Of a DNA stretch of 46,180 bases, positions 31,923 through 40,499 are shown piece after piece. The stretch lies in contig JBBSHS010000011.1 in assembly GCA_038232515.1 (NCBI GenBank), positions 1-46,180 on the forward strand. The letters run 5' to 3'. The first letter of the stretch is position 1. Each line of letters begins with the position of its first letter. This DNA is from JBBSHS01 sp038232515 (GTDB lineage: Bacteria; Actinomycetota; Acidimicrobiia; Acidimicrobiales; JAUJNH01). A program made the position numbers and the translations under genes. The notes beneath the pieces were generated by a model, which made no database searches, was not told the origin of the DNA, and saw nothing but the letters and a program-made list of their open reading frames with translations.

Positions 31923-32081
31923 GCGACCTGCCCTCCGCCACGACCGGGGGCGACACCGTGACGGGCCTGGAGACGCCGAGGTCCGCCCGCCGGACGCTGC
32001 CACCTGGTCCTCACTGATGGTCCGTGCCCTCTCCGACCTGACCGGATGGGTGGGCTTCGACCGTCCTCACCGTCTCTCGTC

Positions 32082-32864
32082 GTGACCGTCTCGGGCGAGG
32101 ACCTGGCCCTTCTCGCCCTCGCCGACGCCAATGTGGTGGCCCAGTGGCGACAGCTGGGCGAAAGGCGCCCGGACGGCGAGGTGATCACCGGCCCCGGGAC
32201 GCTTCACGTCGTCACCGGCCTGCCCGCCTCGCACTTCAATGCTCTGATCGTCACCGTCCCGCACCCAACCCCTGATGCCCTGCTGGCCACGGCCCGTGCC
32301 CTGTTTGCCGAGCGCGGCGTCCCATGGTGCCTGCGGGCCCGTGGGCGCTCGGCGGCCCGGCTCGAGGGGCCCGCGCGCCAGGCCGGCCTGGTGCTGGACG
32401 CCTTGGAGACGGCAATGGTCCTCCATCCTCTGGGATCGGCTCCGCCGCCACCCATGGAGCTGACCATCAGTCGGGCCCAGGACGACGACTCCGCCCAGCG
32501 CCACGTCGAGGTCGTGGCCGCCGCCTTCGGCGCACCGGAGGCGGTGATGACCGCCCTGCTGCCCACCTCTCTACTGTGCCGCTCGGCCTTTCAGGCCTTC
32601 GTGGGCGACGTCGGGGGCGCCCCCGCAGCTGCTTCCGCCCTCGTCGCCACCCGGGCCGTGGCCGGTGTCTACAACGTGGGCACCGTTCCGGGCCTGCAGC
32701 GCCGAGGCCTGGCCACGGCCATGACGTGGCACGCGCTCGAGGCGGGACGCCACGCCGGTTGCACCGTCGGCGCCCTGCAGGCCACCATGGTGGGCCGGGC
32801 CGTCTACGAACGGATGGGCTTTCGGCCCCTCGACACGTGGTACCAGTGGGTGTGCACCGGCTGA
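32082..32864 (+). CDS. GNAT-family N-acetyltransferase
   Basis: A 260-residue soluble protein. The N-terminal ~120 residues form a divergent GNAT-like half (FNALIVTVPHPTPDALLATA). The C-terminal half is a clear GNAT domain with the acetyl-CoA loop VYNVGTVPGLQRRGLATAMT and the late strand-helix QATMVGRAVYERMGF, then DTWYQWV. The start is GTG at 32082; GTG 32046 in frame is possible. It stands between a small membrane protein and a convergent carboxylesterase (47-nt gap). The substrate is not evident. Confidence 0.88.
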   Translation: MTVSGEDLALLALADANVVAQWRQLGERRPDGEVITGPGTLHVVTGLPASHFNALIVTVPHPTPDALLATARALFAERGVPWCLRARGRSAARLEGPARQAGLVLDALETAMVLHPLGSAPPPPMELTISRAQDDDSAQRHVEVVAAAFGAPEAVMTALLPTSLLCRSAFQAFVGDVGGAPAAASALVATRAVAGVYNVGTVPGLQRRGLATAMTWHALEAGRHAGCTVGALQATMVGRAVYERMGFRPLDTWYQWVCTG

Positions 32865-32911
32865 CTTTCAAGGTGGGAGGCCTGGGCCCGGGCCTCCTCG
32901 GCCCAGACCCG

Positions 32912-34432
32912 TCACCTACGGACGATACCGTGCCAGGCCTGGCGTACGGGCCTGGCCGGGTCGGTCAGTACCTCGCACGGGCTGTCGAATCGCTGCATGG
33001 CTCGCGAGCCGGCGGGGTCGTAGGCGGGCCAGCCCGGGTCGCCGCTGCTGGCATAGGCAAGCCATGCGGAGGTCATGGCGTCGGCCAGTCCCCGTCGTTC
33101 AGGCCCGTCACCGGTCAGGAAAGCGACGCCGGGACGGTCGAGAGCATCGAACACGAAGGGGATCTCGACGGCGTGGCAGGAGCCCAGGATGCCCCCGAAG
33201 GCGGGCGTGGTCCAGGTGAACCAGTACATCCAGGTGGGAACGCCGGTGGCTGCGTTGGCCTCGGCGTGGCGGATGGCCGGGACCCGGAAGACGTAGTCGG
33301 TCTCGATGGCAGCGAGCAGGATCGAGGCACTGACAGACGGGCTCATCCTCCGGTAGTCGCCAATGAGCTCCGGGGACCGTCCCATACCGACGCCGGGCAG
33401 GCGGCCGACCCGTTGCACCAGGTCGTCGTCGTCGACCGCAAAGGCCGTCGGCTCCATGACCATGAAGAGCCGCATCTCGTCCCTGTTCGTGCCGGTGATG
33501 ATGGGAACCCGATGGCTGGTGCCGGCTTCGACTGCGTCCTGAGGGTGGAGCGGCAGGATGACGTGGTCGACCACGGGCGTGTAGGCCAGGCCGAACGGAG
33601 CGTGTCGCCCGCCGGCGGCCGTCTGGGCATCGAGCAGCCTGTCCACCGGGAGCTCGGCCAGGTTCGACCAGCCGGCCCGGCCGGCCGCCCGGCCCGGCTC
33701 GATGCCCAGCTCACCCAGGAGGTCGGTGGCCAGGGCAGAGGCGGCCTCACGGGTGTGGACGTTGGTGGTACTGCCGCTCTGGAGGATGGCTCGGTGGAAC
33801 AGGCCGGCGGCCCCCGGCAGGGCCAGCAGCGTGGCGATGCTGAATGCCCCGGCCGACTCGCCGAACACGGTGACGTTGTCGGGATCGCCGCCGAAGTTGG
33901 CGATGTTCTCCTGCACCCATCGCAGGGCCGCCACCTGGTCGAGGATCCCGCAGTTGCCCGACGACGCCCAGCCCTCGCCCAGGATGTCGGACAGGTGCAG
34001 GAAGCCGAGCATGCCGAGGCGGTAGTTGAACGTCACGATCACGGCATCGCCCAACTGGGACAATCGGCCGCCGTCGTACCAGGTGGTGGAACCGGACCCG
34101 CCCACGTACCCGCCGCCGTGGACCCAGACCAGCACCGGCCGCCTGGCCGAGTCGGCGGCCGGGGCCCAGACGTTGAGGTAGAGGCAGTCCTCGCTGATGT
34201 CGGCCCCCAGCGAGCCGAGCGCCTGCTCGACGGGGCCAGGCCGTTGGATGCTCACCGGGCCGAAGCTGCTGGCCTGGCGTACGCCGCTCCAAGGTGCCAC
34301 CGGCTGGGGTGGGCGCCAGCGCAGGCGGCGGAGCGGAGGGGCGGCGAAGGGGATGCCCATGAACACCAGGCTCCGTGGGCCCACCACTCCCTCGATGCGC
34401 CCGGCCGCCGTCTCCACCACCGGCCCCGTCAT
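32912..34432 (-). CDS. type-B carboxylesterase (alpha/beta hydrolase)
   Basis: A predicted ester hydrolase of the carboxylesterase/cholinesterase family, cytoplasmic (no signal peptide). The 506-residue protein has GRIEGVVGPRSLVFMGIPFA at the start, then SEDCLYLNVWAP and the oxyanion hole VWVHGGGYVGG. The nucleophile elbow is FGESAGAFS, the catalytic Glu lies in GTNRDEMRLF, and the catalytic His in GSCHAVEIPFVF. ATG 34432 has a GGGAG upstream. The sequence looks fully functional. Natural substrate unknown. It is divergent from yqgE across ~255 bp, which hold the yqgE leader ORF and promoter. Confidence 0.94.
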   Translation of the reverse strand: MTGPVVETAAGRIEGVVGPRSLVFMGIPFAAPPLRRLRWRPPQPVAPWSGVRQASSFGPVSIQRPGPVEQALGSLGADISEDCLYLNVWAPAADSARRPVLVWVHGGGYVGGSGSTTWYDGGRLSQLGDAVIVTFNYRLGMLGFLHLSDILGEGWASSGNCGILDQVAALRWVQENIANFGGDPDNVTVFGESAGAFSIATLLALPGAAGLFHRAILQSGSTTNVHTREAASALATDLLGELGIEPGRAAGRAGWSNLAELPVDRLLDAQTAAGGRHAPFGLAYTPVVDHVILPLHPQDAVEAGTSHRVPIITGTNRDEMRLFMVMEPTAFAVDDDDLVQRVGRLPGVGMGRSPELIGDYRRMSPSVSASILLAAIETDYVFRVPAIRHAEANAATGVPTWMYWFTWTTPAFGGILGSCHAVEIPFVFDALDRPGVAFLTGDGPERRGLADAMTSAWLAYASSGDPGWPAYDPAGSRAMQRFDSPCEVLTDPARPVRQAWHGIVRR

Positions 34433-34606
34433 GGTGATCTCCCCGTCTCGCCGGTCGGAGCCGCTCGGTCTTCGCTGATGGGTCCACCTCCCATTGCCGA
34501 GGCCTTCGCCCGGGGCGTCGCCTGGCGGACAGTGTGGTGCGTCCGGGGCGGTAACGGGTCGACGGCCCGGCAGTCGCGGTCCGGCGGCCGTACCTTCGAC
34601 CGGCGC

Positions 34607-34612
34607 TACCGT
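34607..34612 (+). promoter_or_regulatory. -10-like hexamer upstream of yqgE
   Basis: TACCGT, 7 nt, GTG at 34620, which begins a short ORF leading into yqgE. Confidence 0.5.
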
Positions 34613-34619
34613 GCCTGGC

Positions 34620-34688
34620 GTGGGTGCGACCGCCGGCATGGGCACGTCGTCGACCGTCGCCACGGCTGTGCCGGAGCGGGGGCGCTGA
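34620..34688 (+). CDS. putative leaderless 22-codon leader ORF of yqgE
   Basis: GTG at 34620, placed 7 nt past TACCGT, opens a 22-residue ORF (VGATAGMGTSSTVATAVPER then GR). Its TGA shares its last A with the yqgE ATG (TGATG, 34686-34690). This is a classic coupling overlap. It is the second such mini-ORF in the window after that of glnX. Whether the peptide itself matters cannot be told. Confidence 0.42.
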   Translation: MGATAGMGTSSTVATAVPERGR

Positions 34689-35239
34689 TGGCGGGGACGA
34701 AAGGGCGGCTGCTCGTCGCCCTGCCCGCCTTGGGCGACGCCAACTTCGACCGGACCATCGTGCTGGTGCTCCAGCATGACGAGCAAGGGGCCTTGGGCGT
34801 GATCCTGAACCGGCCCAGTGGCCTCGATCTGGTGGGCAACCTGACCGCCTGGGAGGGACGGGCCGCACCTCCGGTCGAGGTGTTCTGGGGCGGCCCGGTG
34901 GCGAGGGGAGTGGCCATCGGCCTCGGCCGTTCGGCGCCCGACGGGCCCGCCGACGGCTGGGTACCCCTGTTCGCCGACCTCGGCACGGTCGAGCTCAACC
35001 GTCGACCGGAGGAGCTGGCCACCGATGTGCGCCACGTGCGGGTGTTCGTCGGCTACGCCGGTTGGGGCTCGGGCCAGCTGGAGGACGAGCTCAAGATGGG
35101 CGCCTGGCTGGTGGTGGATGGCGAGCCGGACGACGCCGTCACCCCCCATCCCCTCGAGTTGTGGGCGGCGGTGCTGCGCCGCCAGGGGGGCACCACGGCG
35201 TGGCTGGCGCGTTTTCCCGACGATCCCAGGCTCAACTGA
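34688..35239 (+). CDS. yqgE: YqgE/AlgH family protein (UPF0301)
   Basis: A 183-residue soluble protein of the AlgH/YqgE family, whose biochemical role is not settled. The family signatures are KGRLLVALPALGDANFDRTI, VLQHDEQGALGVILNRP, VFWGGPVARG and VRVFVGYAGWGSGQLEDELK, and the protein ends with LARFPDDPRLN. Length is normal. The ATG at 34688 overlaps the stop of a short upstream ORF; a weak GGAG lies 12 nt before it. It is followed, 83 bp on, by a helicase with its own promoter-like hexamer. Confidence 0.94.
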   Translation: MAGTKGRLLVALPALGDANFDRTIVLVLQHDEQGALGVILNRPSGLDLVGNLTAWEGRAAPPVEVFWGGPVARGVAIGLGRSAPDGPADGWVPLFADLGTVELNRRPEELATDVRHVRVFVGYAGWGSGQLEDELKMGAWLVVDGEPDDAVTPHPLELWAAVLRRQGGTTAWLARFPDDPRLN

Positions 35240-35309
35240 GCCGCTCGCCTGCTGATGCCGTGACGGGTGCACGGTCCCGCGAAGTCCCACGGCTGTCCCA
35301 CCCCGGATC

Positions 35310-35315
35310 TAACTT
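35310..35315 (+). promoter_or_regulatory. -10-like hexamer of the helicase gene (leaderless)
   Basis: TAACTT, 7 nt, ATG (35323). Confidence 0.5.
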
Positions 35316-35322
35316 GAGGCCG

Positions 35323-38112
35323 ATGGCCCGCCCCGCTCCTGGCCCACTCGGCCGGGGGGTCGTCGTCCGGGCCGGCCAACCCGTGCCCGAGGCGTGGGTG
35401 GGGGCGCCCGAGGTGGTGGTCGACGAGGAGGCGTTGACCGCACCATCGCTGGTCATCGGCTCGCTCCACCAGGCGTGGGCGCGGCGCACCGCGGTGGCGG
35501 TGGTCCTCGGCGTCGACCCAGCGCGGTACCGGGCCCCTGCGTCGGTCACCGATGCCCCTTGGCGGCTCGGCCCGGCGTTCGAGCCCTCGGCCGACCGCCT
35601 CCACTTCCTGGTATGGGCCAACAACTACGACGCACGTGCTGACGCGGCCGAGCCCGTCTGGTGGTGGGCCCGCAAGGCCGGGCGGCTGGGCGCCACCCCC
35701 ACACCGACAGGTGCAGCCGACATCCTCCTGCCCGACGGCACCCCGGCCTGGGTGGACGGCGGCCCCAGGGCCCCCATGGCGCTGGCCGAGGTGATCGTGC
35801 ACCGCGAGACGATCGAGCTCGGCCGGCTCACCCCCCAGCCACCGCCCGTGGCCCCTCAAGGCGATCTGGCCGCTGACCAGCTGGCCGCCGTGGTGCACGC
35901 CTCGGGCCCGTGCCGGGTGATCGCCCCCGCCGGGTCGGGGAAGACCCGTGTGCTGACCCAGCGGCTCCGCCACCTGCTGGGCGACCGCGGCGTCGAGCGG
36001 GAGCTGACGCTCGCCGTGGCCTACAACGTCAAGGCCAAAGAGGAGCTCGAGGCCCGGACCACCGCTTTCCGGCCGAGGGTGCAGACGCTGAACGGGCTGG
36101 GATGGTCGTTGCTGGGCCGGCCCCGACTGCTCGAGGACCGGGAGGTTCGTCGCATCGTCGACGAGCTGGCCCCCCGGCACCGGCATCTGGCCAACACCGA
36201 CCCCATCGCCCCTTACCTCGAGGGCCTGGCCGCCATCCGTCTGGGCCTGCGCGACCCGCAGGAGGTGGAAGCCACCAGGGACGACGCCCCTGGCCTGGCC
36301 GCCCTGTTCGACCGCTACCGGGAGCGGTTGGCCCGCCACCCGGCCGTCGACTTCGACGACCAGGTGTACGGCGCCATAGAGCGCCTGCTGGTCGACGGCG
36401 TCTTCCGGCGCCAGGCCCAGGCCGGCTGCCAGCACCTCCTCGTCGACGAGTTCCAGGACCTCACGCCCGCACACGTGCTGCTGCTCCGCCTCCTGGCCCT
36501 GCCCCAGCTCGACGTGTTCGGCGTGGGCGACGACGACCAGGTCATCTACGGCCACGCCTCGGCGTCGCCCCGTTTCCTCGTGGACTTCGACGGCCTGTTC
36601 CCCCACGGCGCCGGCCATCCCCTCGAGGTGAACTACCGGTGCCCGGTCGCCGTGGTCGACGGGGCCCGCCACCTGTTGTCCTACAACGACTACCGGGTGG
36701 CCAAGCAGATCCGGCCTGGCCCCGACGCCGACCCCTCTCCTGACGGCCTGGCCGTGCGTCGCCACGCCTCCGAGGACGGTGCCCGATCGCTGGTGGAGCT
36801 GGTGCAGGGCTGGGTGGACGAGGGGGTGGCACTCACCGACATGGCCGTCCTGGCCCGCGTCAACTCGCTGCTCCTCGCCCCTCACGTGGCCCTGGGACAG
36901 GCCGGCATCCCCGTCGACTCGCTCCTGGGCCCCGACATCCTCGGCCGCACCGGTTGCCGGGCGGCGCTGGCCTATCTCCGCATCGGCACGAGCGGCGGCT
37001 CCCTGGCCGCCGCCGACCTGGTCGAGGTGTACCGCCGTCCCAGCCGGGGCCTGCCCAACTGGATCACCAAGTGGTTCCACGACGGCATGACGCCGGGTCA
37101 GTTGCGTCGGGCCGGCGACAAGCTGGGCGACCCCAAGGTGGCGGGCAAGCTCGACGACATGGTGGACGATCTCGAGGTCGTGATCCGGGCGTGCAAGGGC
37201 ACGACCAGGCAGGCACTGGCGGCCATCGGCGACGAGGTGGGCCTGGGTCGGGCCATGTCGATGCTCGACGGGTCCAAAGGGAGCCAGCAGGCCAGCAACC
37301 TGGACGACCTGGAGGCCTTACAGCAACTGGCCGACCTGCAGCCCGACCCGGTCGAGTTCGAGCCCTGGTTGCAGCGCAGCTTCCACCACCAGTCCGACCC
37401 GAACGGGGTCATCCTGTCCACCATCCACCGGGTCAAGGGCCGGGAATGGGACCGGGTGGCCATCTACGGCGTCACCGCCGGCATCGTGCCCCACCGTCTG
37501 GCCGAGGACATCGAGGAGGAGCGCCGGGTGCTCCACGTGGGCTTCACCCGAGCCCGCCACCGTGCCGTGCTGCTGACGGACGCCCAGCGACCGTCGAGCC
37601 TTCTGGGCGAGCTCGACGGCTCCGCACCACGGCGGGACCGGCGCGCCGCCGTGCCCAGCGGCCCCGCCGGCCCACGGGGCGGCCAGCCTCCGCCGGCTCG
37701 CCCGGCAATGGCCAAGTCGGCCCCGCCCAAGGCGTCGGTGGTGGCCGAGACCGGCCTGAGCCTCGTGGCCAACGTAGGGGACGCCGGCACAATCACGGCG
37801 ACCGACGCAGTCGGAGCCACGCTGACCCTGGAGGGCGGAGCCACCCTGGCGGTGCGCTGGGGCGAGGAGGTCACGGTGGCCGGCAGGCGGGCGGCGCTGG
37901 TGTCGCCGGCAGAAGGCGCGCTGCGGGCCTGGCGGCGGGAACGGGCCCGCAGCGACGGCGTGCCCGCCTACGTGGTCTTCCCCGACTCCACCCTGAGGGC
38001 GATCGCCCGGACCGTGCCGGCCAGCCTGCAGGATCTGGCCCGGATCAGCGGCGTCGGCCCCACCAAGCTCGATCTGTACGGTGACGAGGTCCTCGAGGTG
38101 TTGGGGGGCTGA
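35323..38112 (+). CDS. UvrD/Rep-like superfamily 1 helicase with novel N-terminal domain and HRDC
   Basis: A predicted ATP-dependent 3'-5' DNA helicase. In the 929-residue protein, Walker A is APAGSGKT (about 201-208), Walker B is LLVDEFQD (near 373), then VGDDDQVIYG. Motif IV-VI elements include EVNYRCPV, STIHRVKGREWDRV (near 700) and LHVGFTRARHRAVLL. Residues ~866-929 form an HRDC domain (LRAWRRERARSDGVPAYVVF ... ISGVGPTKLDLYGDEVLEVL). Residues 1-180 precede the helicase core and match nothing I know; they hold many Trp and Pro (WVGAPEVVVDEEALTAPSLV; FLVWANNYDARADAAEPVWW). A Pro/Arg-rich linker precedes a small beta domain and the HRDC. DNA repair is likely. Confidence 0.93.
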   Translation: MARPAPGPLGRGVVVRAGQPVPEAWVGAPEVVVDEEALTAPSLVIGSLHQAWARRTAVAVVLGVDPARYRAPASVTDAPWRLGPAFEPSADRLHFLVWANNYDARADAAEPVWWWARKAGRLGATPTPTGAADILLPDGTPAWVDGGPRAPMALAEVIVHRETIELGRLTPQPPPVAPQGDLAADQLAAVVHASGPCRVIAPAGSGKTRVLTQRLRHLLGDRGVERELTLAVAYNVKAKEELEARTTAFRPRVQTLNGLGWSLLGRPRLLEDREVRRIVDELAPRHRHLANTDPIAPYLEGLAAIRLGLRDPQEVEATRDDAPGLAALFDRYRERLARHPAVDFDDQVYGAIERLLVDGVFRRQAQAGCQHLLVDEFQDLTPAHVLLLRLLALPQLDVFGVGDDDQVIYGHASASPRFLVDFDGLFPHGAGHPLEVNYRCPVAVVDGARHLLSYNDYRVAKQIRPGPDADPSPDGLAVRRHASEDGARSLVELVQGWVDEGVALTDMAVLARVNSLLLAPHVALGQAGIPVDSLLGPDILGRTGCRAALAYLRIGTSGGSLAAADLVEVYRRPSRGLPNWITKWFHDGMTPGQLRRAGDKLGDPKVAGKLDDMVDDLEVVIRACKGTTRQALAAIGDEVGLGRAMSMLDGSKGSQQASNLDDLEALQQLADLQPDPVEFEPWLQRSFHHQSDPNGVILSTIHRVKGREWDRVAIYGVTAGIVPHRLAEDIEEERRVLHVGFTRARHRAVLLTDAQRPSSLLGELDGSAPRRDRRAAVPSGPAGPRGGQPPPARPAMAKSAPPKASVVAETGLSLVANVGDAGTITATDAVGATLTLEGGATLAVRWGEEVTVAGRRAALVSPAEGALRAWRRERARSDGVPAYVVFPDSTLRAIARTVPASLQDLARISGVGPTKLDLYGDEVLEVLGG

Positions 38113-38164
38113 GCTGTGCCGCCCCTGACAGATCCGATGTGCCCCAAGCGGTGGTCCTCCCAGC

Positions 38165-39259
38165 TCACTCCGCTTCGAGGCACGCCGGCGTGGCCGGCTG
38201 TGGGGTGTGGGGTGCCTTGCCCCCCACACTGAGCAAGGAGCCGACTTGGCCGGGGCTGGGCGAAAGGGCGGCGAGCGCAGGCAGCTTTCGAGGTCGGGGG
38301 AAGCTCGGCAGGCAGGCCTGTCCCCCTGCCGGCGCCCAGAGCCCGAGGTGGAACCGCAGGACGGCCACCCACAGGGCGACGGCAGCGGTGATGTGGACGC
38401 CGACCAGCAGCGGCGGCACGCCCGTGAAGTACTGCACGTAGCCGACGATCGACTGGCCGATGGCCACGGCCAGCACGACCTCGGCCCGCCGGAGCACGGC
38501 CGCCGGCGCCCCTTGCCGCCACAACAGCACGAGCGTCACGATCACGGTCAACGTAAAGGTCTCGACCAGCACACCGTGGGCCCGCGCCACGTCGGGCAGC
38601 AGCAGTGGCAGCCGCTTGACGTGCTCGTCGCCTCCGTGAGGGCCGGTGCCGGTGACGACGGTGCCGGCAACCACGACGGCAGCCGTGAGGGCTACCAGCA
38701 GACGCCCGAGCCGGCGCACGCGGTCGCCGACCAGAGGGACGAGACTGGCCCGCCAGGGGCTGGCCTGCGCAGGGCCGGGCTCGGACGGTCCCCCGGCCAC
38801 GGTCGGGGGGTCGGGTTGGGAAGCCCGCCAGTGCAGCACGACCCCGTTCCACACGATGGCCATCGATACCAGGAAGTGGCTCATCACCAGCGGCGGCCAC
38901 AGGTGGTAGAGCACAGAAACGCCGCCCAGCACGATCTGGCCGATGACGCCGGCCACCAGGCCGACGGACAACCACGTGAGATCGCGGCGTCGGGGCACCC
39001 GCACGAGCGCCCCGAGGACGGCCACGGCCACGGCGACCGAGACGGCGCCCGTGAAGAGCCGGTTGGTGAACTCGATCATGGGGTGGTACGACGCCGAGGC
39101 GACGAGCTGGGCCCCGTTGCACCGTGGCCAGTCCGGGCATCCCAGGCCCGAGCCGGTGAGACGGACGGCGCCACCGGTGACGATGATGGCGCCCAGCGGG
39201 AACAGCGCCACGAGGACGATCCGCCGGTAGGCGGTGGGCGAGAGGCGGGGGAGCCGCAT
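38165..39259 (-). CDS. ctaA: heme A synthase (COX15/CtaA)
   Basis: Oxidises heme O to heme A for cytochrome aa3 oxidase. The 364-residue, eight-TM protein has the paired cysteines of Gram-positive CtaA in GSGLGCPDWPRCNG. Heme-ligand regions are HPMIEFTNRLFTG, MSHFLVSM, ARAHGVLVETF and VGVHITAAVAL. The recognised fold ends near LRFHLGLW (about 38345). A further ~58 residues are Pro/Ser/Ala-rich, without membrane segments and unlike the family, and they cover a hairpin. ATG 39259 lies 9 nt past TAGAAT. No ctaB or cox genes are in the window. Confidence 0.94.
   Translation of the reverse strand: MRLPRLSPTAYRRIVLVALFPLGAIIVTGGAVRLTGSGLGCPDWPRCNGAQLVASASYHPMIEFTNRLFTGAVSVAVAVAVLGALVRVPRRRDLTWLSVGLVAGVIGQIVLGGVSVLYHLWPPLVMSHFLVSMAIVWNGVVLHWRASQPDPPTVAGGPSEPGPAQASPWRASLVPLVGDRVRRLGRLLVALTAAVVVAGTVVTGTGPHGGDEHVKRLPLLLPDVARAHGVLVETFTLTVIVTLVLLWRQGAPAAVLRRAEVVLAVAIGQSIVGYVQYFTGVPPLLVGVHITAAVALWVAVLRFHLGLWAPAGGQACLPSFPRPRKLPALAALSPSPGQVGSLLSVGGKAPHTPQPATPACLEAE
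38205..38229 (-). terminator. hairpin inside the 3' tail of ctaA
   Basis: GTGTGGGG and CCCCACAC pair perfectly over 8 bp with a 9-nt loop, within the last ~25 codons of ctaA. It could be the original terminator now covered by an extended reading frame. Confidence 0.4.
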
Positions 39260-39268
39260 GGCGGGCCG

Positions 39269-39274
39269 ATTCTA
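39269..39274 (-). promoter_or_regulatory. -10 hexamer of ctaA
   Basis: TAGAAT, 9 nt, ATG (39259). The expected transcript starts at or only a few bases before the ATG. No -35 consensus is seen. Confidence 0.6.
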
Positions 39275-39334
39275 CGGGGGCGGCCACGCCGGGCCGCCAC
39301 CTGGTGATCGGGACGGGCCCGGCGGGACCGCCGG

Positions 39335-39340
39335 TAGCCT
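39335..39340 (+). promoter_or_regulatory. -10-like hexamer of the channel-like gene
   Basis: TAGCCT, 9 nt, ATG (39350). It faces the ctaA promoter in a 90-bp divergent gap. Confidence 0.4.
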
Positions 39341-39349
39341 GCGCCGCCG

Positions 39350-40456
39350 ATGCCCGTCGTCGAGGTCGTGCTGCGGGCCCTTCTGGCCGTGGTCGCCCTC
39401 CTGGTCGTGCTCCTCACGGTGCTGTCGGCGGTCAAGACGGTGGTGGTCCCCAGGGCCATCCGGGCCCGGCTCTTCACGTTGGTGTTCGTCACCATCCGTC
39501 GGGGTTTCGAGCTGTTCGGTCGGCGCCAGAGCGACTATTTCGCCCGGGACGCCACCATGTCCCTGTTCGCCCCTATCGCCCTCCTGACGCTCCCCCTGAT
39601 CTGGCTCGTGTTGACGTTCAGCAGCTATGCGGCCGTGTACTGGTCCATCTCACCAGGCGAGGGGGTGAGGTCGGCGATGGAGATCAGCGGCTCTTACCTC
39701 TTCACCCTCGGAAGCGACCCGGCCGGTCAGTTGCTGGGCAAGATGGCCGGCTTCAGCGAGGCCGGGTTCGGGCTGGGTCTGCTGGCACTGCTCATCACCT
39801 TCCTGCCCAGCATGTACACCGCATTCTCCCGCCGAGAGGCACTTGTCGCGCTCTTGGACGTCCGGGCCGGTACGCCGCCGTCGGCCATCGTGATGCTCGT
39901 ACGGCACCACCTGATCGGTTGGCTCGACCGGCTCGACGACCTGTGGCGCCTGTGGGAACGGTGGTTCGTCGAGGTGGAGGAGAGCCATACCAGCTACGGC
40001 GCCCTGTGTTTCTTCCGCTCCTCGCACCCTGAGCACTCGTGGATCACCGCCGCCGGCTGCGTGCTCGACGCCGCCGCCCTCACCGCGTCCACCCTCGACC
40101 TGAAGGGCCGCCAACCCGAGGCCGAGCTGTGCATCCGGTCTGGCTTCCTTTCACTGCGCCGCCTGGCCGACTTCTTCGACATCGCCTACGACCCCGACCC
40201 CTTTCCGAGCGACCCCATCTCGGTGACCCGCGCCGAGTTCGACGAGGCCTGTGCCGCCCTGGCCAACGCCGGCGTGCCGCTGAAGCGCGATCGGGACCAG
40301 TGCTGGGCCGATTTCTCGGGCTGGCGGGTCAACTACGACACCGTGCTCCTGCGCCTGGCGGGGCTGGTCTTCGCCCCGGTGGCGCCATGGTCGTCGGACC
40401 GGTCGCCGGCTTTCGCCTCGCCGCCCATCTTCCGCCGGCCCCGGCGTCGGCGGTGA
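39350..40456 (+). CDS. integral membrane protein, ion-channel-like, unknown function
   Basis: A 368-residue protein. TM1 lies at 5-28, a second span at ~75-95 (FAPIALLTLPLIWLVLTF), a re-entrant-like segment with SGSYLFTLGSD near 115-125, and a third span at ~140-160 (FGLGLLALLITFLPSMYTAF). The SYLFTLGSD stretch between two TMs recalls the pore helix and filter of bacterial two-TM K+ channels, but TVGYG is not present, so permeation is unproven. The remaining ~200 residues are a soluble helical domain with many Trp, His and Cys. This N-TM plus C-domain plan looks like a sensor-regulated channel; that is inference only. Confidence 0.75.
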   Translation: MPVVEVVLRALLAVVALLVVLLTVLSAVKTVVVPRAIRARLFTLVFVTIRRGFELFGRRQSDYFARDATMSLFAPIALLTLPLIWLVLTFSSYAAVYWSISPGEGVRSAMEISGSYLFTLGSDPAGQLLGKMAGFSEAGFGLGLLALLITFLPSMYTAFSRREALVALLDVRAGTPPSAIVMLVRHHLIGWLDRLDDLWRLWERWFVEVEESHTSYGALCFFRSSHPEHSWITAAGCVLDAAALTASTLDLKGRQPEAELCIRSGFLSLRRLADFFDIAYDPDPFPSDPISVTRAEFDEACAALANAGVPLKRDRDQCWADFSGWRVNYDTVLLRLAGLVFAPVAPWSSDRSPAFASPPIFRRPRRRR

Positions 40457-40499
40457 GACGGACAAGCTGCCGGCAGGGGCCCCGCAGCAGGGCCGGCGG

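Noticed and set aside
31923..32081. Possible small genes between the small membrane protein and the GNAT gene
   Set aside because: The only open frames are short, lack start signals and overlap the GNAT start region.
32324..34687. Long plus-strand frame upstream of yqgE
   Set aside because: It is antisense to the carboxylesterase and continuous with yqgE only by chance; yqgE begins at 34688.
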